In this document: piece by piece, positions 25,231-35,806 of the stretch
How positions within the stretch are numbered: the stretch's first letter is position 1
Layout of the letters: each line of letters begins with the position of its first letter
Assembly: GCA_002434305.1 (NCBI GenBank)
Contig: DJJU01000006.1
Span: 124,001 to 188,000, forward strand
DNA: 64,000 nt
Direction: 5' to 3'
From: Alicycliphilus sp. UBA6560
GTDB taxonomy: Bacteria; Pseudomonadota; Gammaproteobacteria; Burkholderiales; Burkholderiaceae_C
Made by a program: the position numbers and the translations under genes
The notes under the pieces: model-generated
Told to the model about the DNA's origin: nothing
The model's database searches: none
The model's input: the letters and a program-made list of their open reading frames with translations, nothing else

Positions 25231-26231
25231 TGGGCATGCAGGCCACCGCCATGCCGGGCCCCGCCCACGTGCTGGTGTTCCGCGAGCTGCCGCCCGAGCA
25301 GCTGGCGCGCATCCAGGCGCAGCACCGCGTCACCATGGCCAACCCGCGCCGGCCCGAGCAGCGGGCGGCCTTCGAGGCCGCGCTGCCCACGGCACACGGC
25401 CTGATCGGCTCCAGCTACCAGCTCACGCCCGAGCTGCTGGACCGCGCGCCGCACCTGCGCGTGGTCTCCAGCATCTCCGTGGGCGTGGACAACTACCCGC
25501 TCGCGTATTTGCGCGGGCGCGGCATCGCCTTGTGCCACACGCCGGGCGTGCTGACCGAGACCACAGCCGACCTGATCTTCGCGCTGCTGCTGGCCACCAG
25601 CCGGCGCCTCGTCGAGCTGGCGCAGCTGGTGCGCAGCGGGCAGTGGACGAGCAACATCGGCCCGTCGCTGTACGGCCACGATGTGCACGGCAAGACCGTG
25701 GGCATCCTGGGCATGGGCCGCATCGGCCAGGCGCTGGCGCGGCGCGCGGCGCTGGGCTTCGGCATGCCGGTGCTCTACCACAGCCGCCAACCGGTGCCAC
25801 CCGAGACGCTGGGTCCGCTGGCGCCCCTGGCCCGGCACGTGCCGCGCGACGAGTTGCTGGCCCGCGCGGATTTCGTGGTCTGCACCCTGGCCCTGACCGA
25901 GGACACCCGCGCCAGCCTGGACGCGGCGGCCTTTGCCGCCATGAAGCCCGGCGCCATCTTCATCAACGGCTCGCGCGGCGCCATCGTCGATGAGGTCGCC
26001 TTGCTGGCCGCCCTGGACAGTGGCCACCTGCGCGCCGCCGGGCTGGACGTGTTCGCGGCCGAGCCGCTGCCGCTGGATTCACCCCTGCGCACCCACCCCC
26101 AGGTGGTGCCGCTGCCGCACGCCGGCTCGGCCACGCACGAGACGCGCCAAGCCATGGCCGTGCTCGCCACCGACAATCTGCTGTCCGCGCTGGCCGGCCG
26201 GCTGCCCGCCGGCCGCGTCGCCAACGCCTGA
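25230..26231 (+). CDS. kguD: D-2-hydroxyacid dehydrogenase family reductase, KguD-like
   Basis: The 333-aa NAD(P)H enzyme has the two-domain D-hydroxyacid dehydrogenase layout: nucleotide motif GILGMGRIGQALA in the middle, catalytic Arg in NGSRGAIVDE, Glu in DVFAAEPLP and His in PHAGSATHETR. By position it should reduce 2-keto-6-phosphogluconate to 6-phosphogluconate, as KguD does. A second family member at 54242-55219 is unlinked. One base overlaps the kinase stop. An in-frame Met2 or Met7 could be the start instead. Confidence 0.82.
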   Translation: MGMQATAMPGPAHVLVFRELPPEQLARIQAQHRVTMANPRRPEQRAAFEAALPTAHGLIGSSYQLTPELLDRAPHLRVVSSISVGVDNYPLAYLRGRGIALCHTPGVLTETTADLIFALLLATSRRLVELAQLVRSGQWTSNIGPSLYGHDVHGKTVGILGMGRIGQALARRAALGFGMPVLYHSRQPVPPETLGPLAPLARHVPRDELLARADFVVCTLALTEDTRASLDAAAFAAMKPGAIFINGSRGAIVDEVALLAALDSGHLRAAGLDVFAAEPLPLDSPLRTHPQVVPLPHAGSATHETRQAMAVLATDNLLSALAGRLPAGRVANA

Positions 26232-26287
26232 AATCCCGCGTGCCGCCCGGCCCCCCGGCCGCGCGCACCCTTGCCCAGGAGATCCGC

Positions 26288-26932
26288 ATGAGCCACCCCA
26301 CCGCCCCCCTGACCGCCGACGACGTGGTGCAGGACGCCGCCGTCATCCCCGTCATCGTGCTGGACGAGCCGCACCACGCCGTGCCCATGGCACGCGCGCT
26401 GGTCGCAGGCGGCATCCGCATGCTGGAGGTAACGCTGCGCACGCCCGCCGCGCTGGCCTGCATCGAGGCCATTGCCCGCGACGTGCCCGCTGCCGTGGTG
26501 GGCGCCGGCACGGCGCGCACGGCCGCCGACGTGCAGGCCGCCGCGCGCGCCGGCTCGCGCTTCATCGTCAGCCCGGGCTACCTGCCGGCGCTGGGCCAGG
26601 CCTGCCGCGACGCCGGCCTGCCGCTGCTGCCCGGCGTGGCCACGGCCAGCGAGATCATGGCCGCCGGCGCGGACGGCCTGCGCGTGCTCAAGTTCTTCCC
26701 GGCCATGGCGGCCGGCGGCGTGCCGCTGCTCAAGTCCTGGCACGGCCCGTTCGGCGACGTGCGCTTTTGCCCCACGGGCGGTGTCTCGGCGGACAACGCG
26801 GCGCAGCTGCTGGCTCTGCCCAACGTGGCCTGCGTGGGCGGCTCGTGGCTGACGCCCCCGAAGCTGCTGGCCGAGGGCGACTGGGCCGGCATCGAAGCCC
26901 TGGCGCGCCACGCGGCCGCGCTGCGCGGCTGA
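26288..26932 (+). CDS. eda: KDPG/KHG aldolase
   Basis: Eda splits 2-keto-3-deoxy-6-phosphogluconate into pyruvate and glyceraldehyde 3-phosphate (Entner-Doudoroff). At 214 aa it has normal length. Residues visible: IPVIVLDEP, catalytic Glu in MLEVTLRTPAAL, VGAGTARTAADV, FIVSPGYLPAL, Schiff-base Lys in RVLKFFPAM and FCPTGGVSADNA. CAGGAGATCCGC precedes the ATG. It ends the operon; a 6-phosphogluconate dehydratase (edd) is not in the window and must be encoded elsewhere. Confidence 0.93.
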   Translation: MSHPTAPLTADDVVQDAAVIPVIVLDEPHHAVPMARALVAGGIRMLEVTLRTPAALACIEAIARDVPAAVVGAGTARTAADVQAAARAGSRFIVSPGYLPALGQACRDAGLPLLPGVATASEIMAAGADGLRVLKFFPAMAAGGVPLLKSWHGPFGDVRFCPTGGVSADNAAQLLALPNVACVGGSWLTPPKLLAEGDWAGIEALARHAAALRG

Positions 26933-26935
26933 GTT

Positions 26936-26990
26936 GCTATTGAATCAATAGCTGCCAGCGCTTATCCAGTAAGCGCTAGAGGCCAAAAAG
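26936..26990 (-). repeat. Palindromic intergenic element, copy 6
   Basis: On the minus strand it reads GGCCTCTAGCGCTTACTGG, then ATAAGCGCTGGCAGCTAT. It lies between the convergent eda and DUF1566 genes, beginning three bases after the eda stop. Near-identical to copy 5. Confidence 0.85.
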
Positions 26991-26999
26991 ACTGATATT

Positions 27000-27545
27000 T
27001 CAAGGTGCGGGCCGCACCAGGCGCAGGGGCAGCCGCGTGCCCCGGCCCACGTCGCCGCGCGCGTCGCCGCTGCCCATGTCCACGGCCCAGCCCTGGGACG
27101 CTGACAGCCGGCTTTCGCCCGCGCCGCCGCGCTCCACGTTGCCGTAGGCATAGGGGTTGACACGCGCGGTGTTCACGCTGGCCGTGCCCGTCCAGTGCCA
27201 TTGGCGCGGCGCGGCGGGCAGCAGCGCGTCCTGCTGCGCCACCAGGCGCTTGAGCTCGGGCACGCGCGGCAGGCGCCAGCGCAGGCCCTCGGCCTGGCCG
27301 CGCTGGCGGGCGCGCGCCTGGGCCTCGCCGTAGGTGAACAGCGCGGGCCGGCCGGTGCAGGTGGCACCGTTCCAGTGCATGCCTTCGGCGCAGCGCGCCC
27401 AGGCCAGGCGGGCGCGCTCGTCCACCACCCACGCGCCGTCGGGCGAGACGCTCCAGCCGTCCGGCGCCGCCTGCGCGCCCAGGGCGGCGCAGCCCAGCGC
27501 CAGGGCGGGCAGCGTGCGAAGGAGGATGAGGGCGGGCGTGCGCAT
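27000..27545 (-). CDS. Secreted DUF1566 (Lcl C-terminal domain) protein
   Basis: This 181-aa protein has a Sec signal peptide of about 26 residues ending in GAQA. The mature part shows the DUF1566 pattern: DERARLAWARCAEGMHWNGATC, YGEAQARARQ, WRLPRVPELKRLV, WTGTASVN and GWAVDMGSGD, ending LPLRLVRPA. The domain occurs in exported and surface proteins of unknown role. It is divergent from the first MFS gene with 126 bp between them. The start was placed at the ATG that begins the signal peptide. Confidence 0.8.
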   Translation of the reverse strand: MRTPALILLRTLPALALGCAALGAQAAPDGWSVSPDGAWVVDERARLAWARCAEGMHWNGATCTGRPALFTYGEAQARARQRGQAEGLRWRLPRVPELKRLVAQQDALLPAAPRQWHWTGTASVNTARVNPYAYGNVERGGAGESRLSASQGWAVDMGSGDARGDVGRGTRLPLRLVRPAP

Positions 27546-27671
27546 GGTGCGGCCATTCTCGGCCATCGCTGCGCAGGGCGATCGCAGGATCAGCGCCACC
27601 AGGCCGGTCCGTCTCGGGGAAATGCGGTGGCGCGCCAGCGCGCCGGGGCGCGACTCGCGACAATCGGGCCG

Positions 27672-28886
27672 ATGGCTTTTTCTCCCTTTTTCCGCATGGC
27701 CCTGGTGCTGGGCCTGCTCTCGGCCATCGGCCCGTTTGCCATCGACATGTACCTGCCGGCGCTGCCGGCCATCGGCGCCAGCCTGAGCGCCGACGTGGGC
27801 GCCGTGCAGTGGAGCCTGACGGCCTTCTTCCTGGCGCTGGGCGTGGGACAGCTGGCCTACGGCCCGGTCTCCGACATGGCGGGGCGCAAGGCGCCGCTGT
27901 ACTTCGGCCTCGGCTTGTTGCTGCTGGCCAGCATGGGCTGCGCCCTGGCCAGCGACGTGCACACGCTGGTCGCCCTGCGCTTCGTGCAGGGCCTGGGCGC
28001 GGCCGCCGGCATGGTGGTGCCGCGCGCCGTGGTGCGCGACCTGCACACCGGCACCGAGGCGGCGCGCCTGATGTCGCTGCTGATGCTGGTGTTCAGCGTG
28101 TCGCCGCTGCTGGCGCCGCTGGCCGGCAGCGCCGTGATCGCCCTGGCGGGCTGGCGCGGCGTGTTCTGGGTGGTGGCCGTGGCGGCGCTGGCCGGGCTGG
28201 TGTTGGTGCACCGCGCGCTGCACGAGACGCGCCCGGCCGCGCAGCGCGTGGCCAGCAGCCTGGGCAGCGCGCTGGCCGGCTACGGCGCGCTGCTGCGCGA
28301 CGGGCACTACCTGGGGCTGGTGGGCATCGGCGGCTGCTCGATGGCGGGCTTTTTCGTGTATCTCGCCGGCTCGCCCTTCGTGCTGATCAACCACTACGGC
28401 CTGTCGCCGGTGCAGTACAGCCTGGCGTTCTCGGTCAATGCGGCGGCGTTCTTTGCCAGCGCGCAGTTCACGGCGCGGCTGGGGCGGCGCTTCGGGCTGG
28501 TGCCGGTGGTCAAGGCGGCGGCCTCGGGCGCAGGCATCACCATGACGGCGCTGCTGGCGTTCTACCTGGCGGGCGGCGACCAGCTGGCGGTGCTGCTGGG
28601 GCTGTACTTCATCGCCAGCGCCTTCATGGGGCTGGTGATACCGACGACCTCGGTCCTGGCGCTGGAGGAGCACGGCGCCATCGCCGGCACGGCGTCGGCG
28701 CTGATGGGCACGCTGCAGATGCTGATCGGCGCGGCGGCCATGGGGCTGGTGGGGCTGTTCGCCTCCGACCGGCCGCTGCCCATGGTCGTCGGCATGGCCA
28801 CGGGCGCGCTCATCGGCGTGCTGCTGACCTGGACCACGCTGGGCGCGGCGGGCAGCCGGCGCGTGGCGCAGCAGGGGTGCGCATGA
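27672..28886 (+). CDS. MFS multidrug exporter, Bcr/CflA (DHA1) type
   Basis: The 404-aa, 12-helix drug:H+ antiporter starts with the Bcr/CflA sequence GLLSAIGPFAIDMYLPALPAIG. Motif A is DMAGRKAPLYFGL, motif C region is LMLVFSVSPLLAPLAGS. Bcr-type proteins export bicyclomycin, sulfonamides or other small molecules; the substrate here is unknown. Its stop codon overlaps the next MFS start (ATGA), so two exporters from different subfamilies are made from one transcript. Confidence 0.88.
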   Translation: MAFSPFFRMALVLGLLSAIGPFAIDMYLPALPAIGASLSADVGAVQWSLTAFFLALGVGQLAYGPVSDMAGRKAPLYFGLGLLLLASMGCALASDVHTLVALRFVQGLGAAAGMVVPRAVVRDLHTGTEAARLMSLLMLVFSVSPLLAPLAGSAVIALAGWRGVFWVVAVAALAGLVLVHRALHETRPAAQRVASSLGSALAGYGALLRDGHYLGLVGIGGCSMAGFFVYLAGSPFVLINHYGLSPVQYSLAFSVNAAAFFASAQFTARLGRRFGLVPVVKAAASGAGITMTALLAFYLAGGDQLAVLLGLYFIASAFMGLVIPTTSVLALEEHGAIAGTASALMGTLQMLIGAAAMGLVGLFASDRPLPMVVGMATGALIGVLLTWTTLGAAGSRRVAQQGCA

Positions 28887-30292
28887 GCGGTGAAAAGAGT
28901 GCCCCGGCAGATCAAATGACAAGTGACGGCCTGGCGCAGCCCGCGCGCGGCCAGGCCATGCTGGCCATCATCCTGGGCCTGACGCTGGCGGTGCTGGACA
29001 CCAGCATCGTCAACCTGGCGCTGCCGGGCATCGCGCGCGAGCTGCACTCCAGCGCCGCGCATTCGATCTGGGTGGTCAACGCCTACCAGCTGGCCACGCT
29101 GGTCACGCTGCTGCCGCTGGCGGCGCTGGGCGAGCGTGTGGGCTACCGGCGCGTGTATCTGGCGGGCATGGCGGTGTTCACCGTGGCCTCGCTCGGGGCC
29201 ATGCTGGCGCCCACCATGCCAGCGCTGATCGCGGCGCGCGCGGTGCAGGGTCTGGGCGCGTCGGGCGTGATGGCGGTGAACGCGGCGCTGGTGCGCCTGA
29301 TCTACCCGCGCGCGCTGCTGGGGCGCGGCATGGCCATCAACTCGCTGGTGGTGGCCACGGCCGCCATGGCCGGGCCGTCGGTGGCGGCGGCCATCCTGTC
29401 GCTGGCCTCGTGGCACTGGCTGTTCGCCATGAACCTGCCACTGGGTCTGCTGGTGTGGCGCCAGGCGCGGCGCTCGCTGCCGGGCAACCCGCCGGCGGGC
29501 GGTGCGGTGCCGCGCTTTTCGGTGGTGGACGTGCTGCTGAACGGCGCCATGTTCGCGCTGCTGTTCCTGGGCGGGGCGCGGCTGGGCACGCGCGGCGACG
29601 GCCATGCCGCCGGCTGGCTGCTGCTGGCCGCCGGCCTGGCGGTGGGCGCACTGCACCTGCGCCGCCAGTGGGGACGGGCGGCGCCGCTGTTTCCCGTCGA
29701 CCTGGTGCGCATCCCCGTGTTCGCGCTGTCCATGGCCTCGTCGGTGGGCGCGTTCTGCGCGCAGATGCTGAGCTTTCTGGCGCTGCCCTTCCTGCTGCTG
29801 GAGGCCCAGGGCCGCAGCCACATGGAGGCCGGGCTGCTCATCACCGCCTGGCCGCTGGCCACGGCGCTCACCGCGCCCGTGGCCGGCCGGTTGATCGGCC
29901 GCTACCCCGACGGCGCGCTGGGCGGCGTGGGCATGGTGTGCTTTGCGGCCGGGCTGCTGGCGCTGGCCCTGATGCCGGCGCACCCGGCGCCGTGGGACGT
30001 GGCCTGGCGCATGGCGCTCAGCGGCGCGGGCTTCGCGCTGTTCCAGTCGCCCAACAACCACACCATCGTCACCTCCGCCCCGCTGCACAGGAGCGGCGCG
30101 GCCAGCGGCATGCTGGGCACGGCGCGCCTGACGGGCCAGACCCTGGGCGCCGTGCTCCTGGCGGCCATCTTCGCGCTGCGCCCGGGCCAGGACGGCAGCG
30201 CCGAGACGCTGGCGCTGATGGTGGCCGCGGGCTGCGCACTGGCGGCCGGCGTGACCAGCTCGCTGCGCGTGAAGCAGGCCGCGCGGGACTGA
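28883..30292 (+). CDS. MFS multidrug exporter, DHA2 (14-helix, EmrB/QacA-like)
   Basis: This 469-aa MFS protein belongs to the 14-helix drug-exporter branch: LAVLDTSIVNLALPGIA in helix 1, LGERVGYRRVYLAGM as motif A, and a cytoplasmic central loop. The DHA2-typical FQSPNNHTIV stretch is in the C-terminal half. It overlaps the previous gene by 4 bp. No membrane-fusion protein is adjacent, so it likely works alone in the inner membrane. A palindromic element follows its stop. Confidence 0.88.
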   Translation: MSGEKSAPADQMTSDGLAQPARGQAMLAIILGLTLAVLDTSIVNLALPGIARELHSSAAHSIWVVNAYQLATLVTLLPLAALGERVGYRRVYLAGMAVFTVASLGAMLAPTMPALIAARAVQGLGASGVMAVNAALVRLIYPRALLGRGMAINSLVVATAAMAGPSVAAAILSLASWHWLFAMNLPLGLLVWRQARRSLPGNPPAGGAVPRFSVVDVLLNGAMFALLFLGGARLGTRGDGHAAGWLLLAAGLAVGALHLRRQWGRAAPLFPVDLVRIPVFALSMASSVGAFCAQMLSFLALPFLLLEAQGRSHMEAGLLITAWPLATALTAPVAGRLIGRYPDGALGGVGMVCFAAGLLALALMPAHPAPWDVAWRMALSGAGFALFQSPNNHTIVTSAPLHRSGAASGMLGTARLTGQTLGAVLLAAIFALRPGQDGSAETLALMVAAGCALAAGVTSSLRVKQAARD

Positions 30293-30320
30293 GGCCGGCC
30301 GGCTGTGCCGGTTTCAGGTC

Positions 30321-30375
30321 AAATTAGCCTCCAGCCCTTGTCATACAAGCGCAGGCAGCTATTAATTTGGTAGTG
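30321..30375 (+). repeat. Palindromic intergenic element, copy 7
   Basis: Reads AAATTAGCCTCCAGCCCTTG, ACAAGCGCAGGCAGCTAT and a GGTAGTG end. It lies between the convergent DHA2 exporter and phasin genes. Both arms have point changes, but length and ends match the family. Confidence 0.8.
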
Positions 30376-30419
30376 TACGTGCCGTGCCTGCCTCTGCTGC
30401 ACGCCAAGGTGGTGGCGGG

Positions 30420-30791
30420 CTATTTGCCGCTGCGCAGCCGCCGCGCGTTGGCGCGTGCCCGGCGGTGAAAGGGCTGCAGCGCGCTGTCCAGCGTCTTGGC
30501 CATGCTGGCAGCGCTGGGCGGGCGCGCCGTGGGTAGGGCGCCCATCCACAGGCCCAGCCAGGTTTGCTGCAGTTGCACGGCACCGGCGGCCATCAGGGCA
30601 CTGCAGGCCTCGAAGGCGGCCGCCTGCTTCTCCCAGACCATGCGCAGGTTTTCCGCCTGGACGGCCGGCGACAGGGCGGTGGCTGGGTCGAACATGCGTG
30701 ACACGCGGGTGGCGATGACGAAGGGCGCGTCCATGGCCAGGCCGGTCAGGGTCCGGTTCAGCGATGCGTGGTGATGTTTCTTGCGGCTCAT
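30420..30791 (-). CDS. Phasin-like, polyhydroxyalkanoate granule-associated protein
   Basis: This 123-aa protein starts MSRKKHHH and continues as amphipathic helices (PVIATRVSRMF-like, VQAENLRMVWEKQAAAFEACSALM, VQLQQTWLGLWM), ending in a strongly basic tail. It resembles the short granule-associated phasins of Comamonadaceae, which coat PHA granules. No PhaR-type operator is visible upstream. It lies 38 bp downstream of the DUF72 gene on the same strand. Family assignment is moderate, since phasins are weakly conserved. Confidence 0.6.
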   Translation of the reverse strand: MSRKKHHHASLNRTLTGLAMDAPFVIATRVSRMFDPATALSPAVQAENLRMVWEKQAAAFEACSALMAAGAVQLQQTWLGLWMGALPTARPPSAASMAKTLDSALQPFHRRARANARRLRSGK

Positions 30792-30829
30792 GGGGGCTGC
30801 CTGTGAAGTGGGAGGGATGCAGCGCCCCA

Positions 30830-31915
30830 TCATGCGCCGCGCTGGGCCGTCCCAGGGTCGGACGCCAGCCTGTCCACCACCTCTTGCGCCAGCCGCTGCG
30901 CCGTCAGCGGGGCGCTGCCCTCGGCGTGGTTGCTGATGCTGACGAAGGCGTTCTGCCCGCCGCGCCCGCACACCCCGGCCAGGGTGCGCGCCAGCAGGGC
31001 CAGGTCCTCGGGCGCCGGGTCGTGGATGCGGTCGTAGGGGGCGTACAGGCGCTCGGCCTGGTCGTAGCCGTGCGCGCCGTGCGCCGGGTTCAGGTTCCAG
31101 CGGCACACCAGCGGGCCGGGCCAGAGCCGCCTCAGCAGCGCCAGCTGTTCGGACAGCGGCGGCATGCGGGCGTGCATGCCCAGGCAGTAGGTGGCGCCGG
31201 TGCTCTTCAGTACGTCGGCGAAGTGCTCGGCGTGCTCGGGCGAGATCCATTCGCCGTTGCGCACCTCCACGGCCAGCACGGCGTCCGGCGCTCCTGCCAA
31301 CACCGGCTGGGCGGCCAGCAGGGCACGCAGGCGCTCCAGCACCTCGGGCAGGCGCTCGACCAAATGCCAGGGCAGGGGGCTGAGCTGGAACACCAGCGCG
31401 CCGGTGCGCACGCCCAGACCCTCCAGCGCTGGCAGGGTGAAGTGCTGCGCGGCCAGCTCGCCGTTCAGAAAACCCGGGTTGGCCTCGCGCCCACGCCCGT
31501 CCTCGCTGCGCACCAGCGCGTCGGTGACCATGCTGGGCGCCTTGACCACGAAGCGGAAGTCGGCCGGCACCTGCGCCGCGTATCGCGCGAAGTCGCTGGC
31601 GCTCAAGGGGCGGTAGAAGCCGCGGTCGATGCCCACGCTGCGCAGCAGCGGGTGCTGGCTATAGGCGGTGAGGCCCTGGCGCGCCAGCGTCTGCTCGCTG
31701 TAGCTGCCGTCCCAGACCAGGCCATCCCAGCCGGGGTAGCCCCACGACGAGGTGCCCAGGCGCAGCGTGGGCGGCAGCCGGGCCGCCAGGGCGCGCAACT
31801 CGTCGCCGTGCACGGCCGGCTGCACGCCCTTGGGACGCGCGGCGGCCGGGGCCGGCTTGGGCTTGGGGGCCGGGGCCGGCGGCGCGGGCGGGGCGCCGAA
31901 GAGGTCTTCCTGCAT
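30830..31915 (-). CDS. DUF72 family protein (YecE-like)
   Basis: The 361-aa protein is a DUF72 TIM-barrel-like protein. Recognised stretches: LRLGTSSWGYPGWDGLVW at the start of the domain (about residue 50), FYRPLSASDFARYAAQVPADFRFVVKAPS, VFQLSPLPW, VAVEVRNGEWI and VSISNHAEGSAPLTAQRLA. The first 45 residues are a Pro/Ala/Lys-rich linker. The biochemical role of the family is unknown; it is often placed near DNA-metabolism genes. The ATG at 31915 directly abuts the upstream gene's stop (31917); earlier in-frame ATGs would overlap that gene. Confidence 0.8.
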   Translation of the reverse strand: MQEDLFGAPPAPPAPAPKPKPAPAAARPKGVQPAVHGDELRALAARLPPTLRLGTSSWGYPGWDGLVWDGSYSEQTLARQGLTAYSQHPLLRSVGIDRGFYRPLSASDFARYAAQVPADFRFVVKAPSMVTDALVRSEDGRGREANPGFLNGELAAQHFTLPALEGLGVRTGALVFQLSPLPWHLVERLPEVLERLRALLAAQPVLAGAPDAVLAVEVRNGEWISPEHAEHFADVLKSTGATYCLGMHARMPPLSEQLALLRRLWPGPLVCRWNLNPAHGAHGYDQAERLYAPYDRIHDPAPEDLALLARTLAGVCGRGGQNAFVSISNHAEGSAPLTAQRLAQEVVDRLASDPGTAQRGA

Positions 31916-31916
31916 G

Positions 31917-32327
31917 TCAGGCATTCCCCGCGAACAGGCCGCCTTCATCCAGCAGCGCCCACGCGATCTGCGGGCGCTGCTCCAGCCCCTTGCGGATGGC
32001 AGCGGGGATGGACTGGCGCGTCTTGCGGCACAGGCCGGGCTGCTCGTGCACCACGATGGCGATGCCGCGCAGGCTGCGCACCTCCTGGGTGGCGGGCTCC
32101 AGCGTCAGGCGCACGCCCAGCTGCTCGTGCAGGCGCCGCTGCAGGCGGCGCAGCTCGGCCAGGCTGGCGACGTTCTCCAGGCGCTGCAGCAGGCGGTTTT
32201 CTTCCTCTCGCGTGAGCAGCAGCACGCGCAGCGCGTCTTCGGCGCCGTCGCGCAGCAGGGCGTCCCGCTGGCAGATGCACGCGCCGGGCGGGCATTCGGT
32301 ACGCAGGGGAGAAGGCAGCGTCGGCAT
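31917..32327 (-). CDS. Conserved hypothetical protein with CxxxxCxC motif
   Basis: This 136-aa protein begins with RTECPPGACICQRDAL, placing Cys at C-x4-C-x-C, followed by a helix-rich middle (EEENRLLQRLENVASLAELRRLQRRLHEQLG) and a C-terminal RKTRQSIPAAIRKGLEQRPQ. I do not recognise it from a named family. The Cys cluster could bind a metal or be redox-active. It abuts the DUF72 gene and is divergent from tex with 105 bp between. Confidence 0.65.
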   Translation of the reverse strand: MPTLPSPLRTECPPGACICQRDALLRDGAEDALRVLLLTREEENRLLQRLENVASLAELRRLQRRLHEQLGVRLTLEPATQEVRSLRGIAIVVHEQPGLCRKTRQSIPAAIRKGLEQRPQIAWALLDEGGLFAGNA

Positions 32328-32432
32328 GGCGGCAAACATTATGGTGGCCGCCCCCGCGGCCTTGCAGGAGGGCGCCGCAAGGCCCTGTGGCAAACTCCCG
32401 CGCTTCGTTTTTTCCCAGCGTTTTCCAGGCAC

Positions 32433-34835
<2,403 letters not shown>

Positions 34836-34898
34836 GCCGGACGGGGCCGCGGCCGCACCCATAATCGGCGCCTTTCCCCGACTGCCGCCGAGGCCCCG

Positions 34899-35720
34899 AT
34901 GGACCTGCCGACCCTGCTCGCCCAGCCGCTGGCACTGCCCAGCGTGCCCCGCGTGGTGGCGCTGTTGATGAGCGCGCTGGCGGCGCCCGAGCCCGACCTG
35001 CGCCGCGTCAACCAGCTCTTCGCCACCGACCCCGCCCTGGCCGCGCGCCTGCTGGAGGAGGCCAACCGCCCCGCGCACGGCGCCCACCGGCAGATTGCCG
35101 GCGTGGCCGAGGCCCTGGCCTTGCTGGACGCCGGCGCGCTGCGGGCGCTGGTGGCGTCATCGGCCGTAGGCACCACCTCGGGTTCGGTGCCGGGCATGAA
35201 TCTGCAGCAGTTTTGGCGCTACAGCGTGCACACGGCCAAGCTGGCGCGTTCGCTGGCCGGGCTGGTGCACCACAGCCCGCTGGCGGCCTACACGGCCGGC
35301 CTGCTGCACGGACTGGGCGAGCTGGTGCTGCACACCGCCGATCCGGGCCGCATGGAATCCATCAACACCCTGATGCGGCCGCTGCAGGTGCGTCGCGCCC
35401 GGCTGGAGCAGCACCTGCTGGGCTACAGCTACGCCCAGGTCAGCGCCGCCCTGGCCGAGCGCTGGCAGCTGCCCGAGGTGGTGGTGGACGCCGTGCGCCA
35501 CCACACCCTGCCGCTGGACAACCCCAGCTACGAGCCGTTGGCCGGCGTGCTGCACCTGGCCAGCTGGGCGGCGCGGGCGCGCGGGGCGGGCATGGGCGAG
35601 CGCGAGATGGCTGGCTCCTTCCCCGGCGAGGTGGGCGTGGTGCTGGGCCTGGACATCGACGTGGTGCTGCAGCAAGACCCCATCGACTGGCGGGTGCCGC
35701 CGCAGGCGGAGTACGCCTGA
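34899..35720 (+). CDS. HDOD domain signalling protein
   Basis: The 273-aa protein is a stand-alone HDOD domain, a catalytically inactive relative of HD phosphohydrolases that appears in bacterial signalling. Seen: LPSVPRVVALLMSAL at the start, FATDPALAARLLEEANRP, VAEALALLDAGALRALV, FWRYSVHTAKLARSLA, AYTAGLLHGLGELVLH and VVDAVRHHTLPLDN. It has no linked receiver, GGDEF or EAL domain. It starts 64 bp after tex and is followed by the queuosine transporter gene, with a possible new promoter in between. Confidence 0.85.
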   Translation: MDLPTLLAQPLALPSVPRVVALLMSALAAPEPDLRRVNQLFATDPALAARLLEEANRPAHGAHRQIAGVAEALALLDAGALRALVASSAVGTTSGSVPGMNLQQFWRYSVHTAKLARSLAGLVHHSPLAAYTAGLLHGLGELVLHTADPGRMESINTLMRPLQVRRARLEQHLLGYSYAQVSAALAERWQLPEVVVDAVRHHTLPLDNPSYEPLAGVLHLASWAARARGAGMGEREMAGSFPGEVGVVLGLDIDVVLQQDPIDWRVPPQAEYA

Positions 35721-35722
35721 CC

Positions 35723-35728
35723 TAGAAT
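35723..35728 (+). promoter_or_regulatory. Possible -10 box for the queuosine-precursor transporter
   Basis: TAGAAT lies right after the HDOD stop codon, about 80 bp before the transporter ATG. It would give a leader of about 70 nt that contains the candidate preQ1 riboswitch. No clear -35 is visible. Confidence 0.4.
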
Positions 35729-35767
35729 TGCTGGCTTTCGCCGTGGCCGCCACCAGCGCCGGCCGCC

Positions 35768-35803
35768 CATGGGTTCCCTCGCCCCCATCCATCAAAAAGG
35801 ACC
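35768..35803 (+). promoter_or_regulatory. Candidate preQ1-I riboswitch
   Basis: ATGGG (35769-35773) pairs perfectly with CCCAT (35784-35788); the loop TTCCCTCGCC and the A-rich tail ATCAAAAAGGA follow the short H-type pseudoknot plan of preQ1-I aptamers, in which loop bases pair with the tail. TCC in the loop can pair with GGA of the tail, which is also the Shine-Dalgarno, so ligand binding could block translation. preQ1-I elements are known upstream of YhhQ-type genes. Confidence 0.5.
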
Positions 35804-35806
35804 ACC

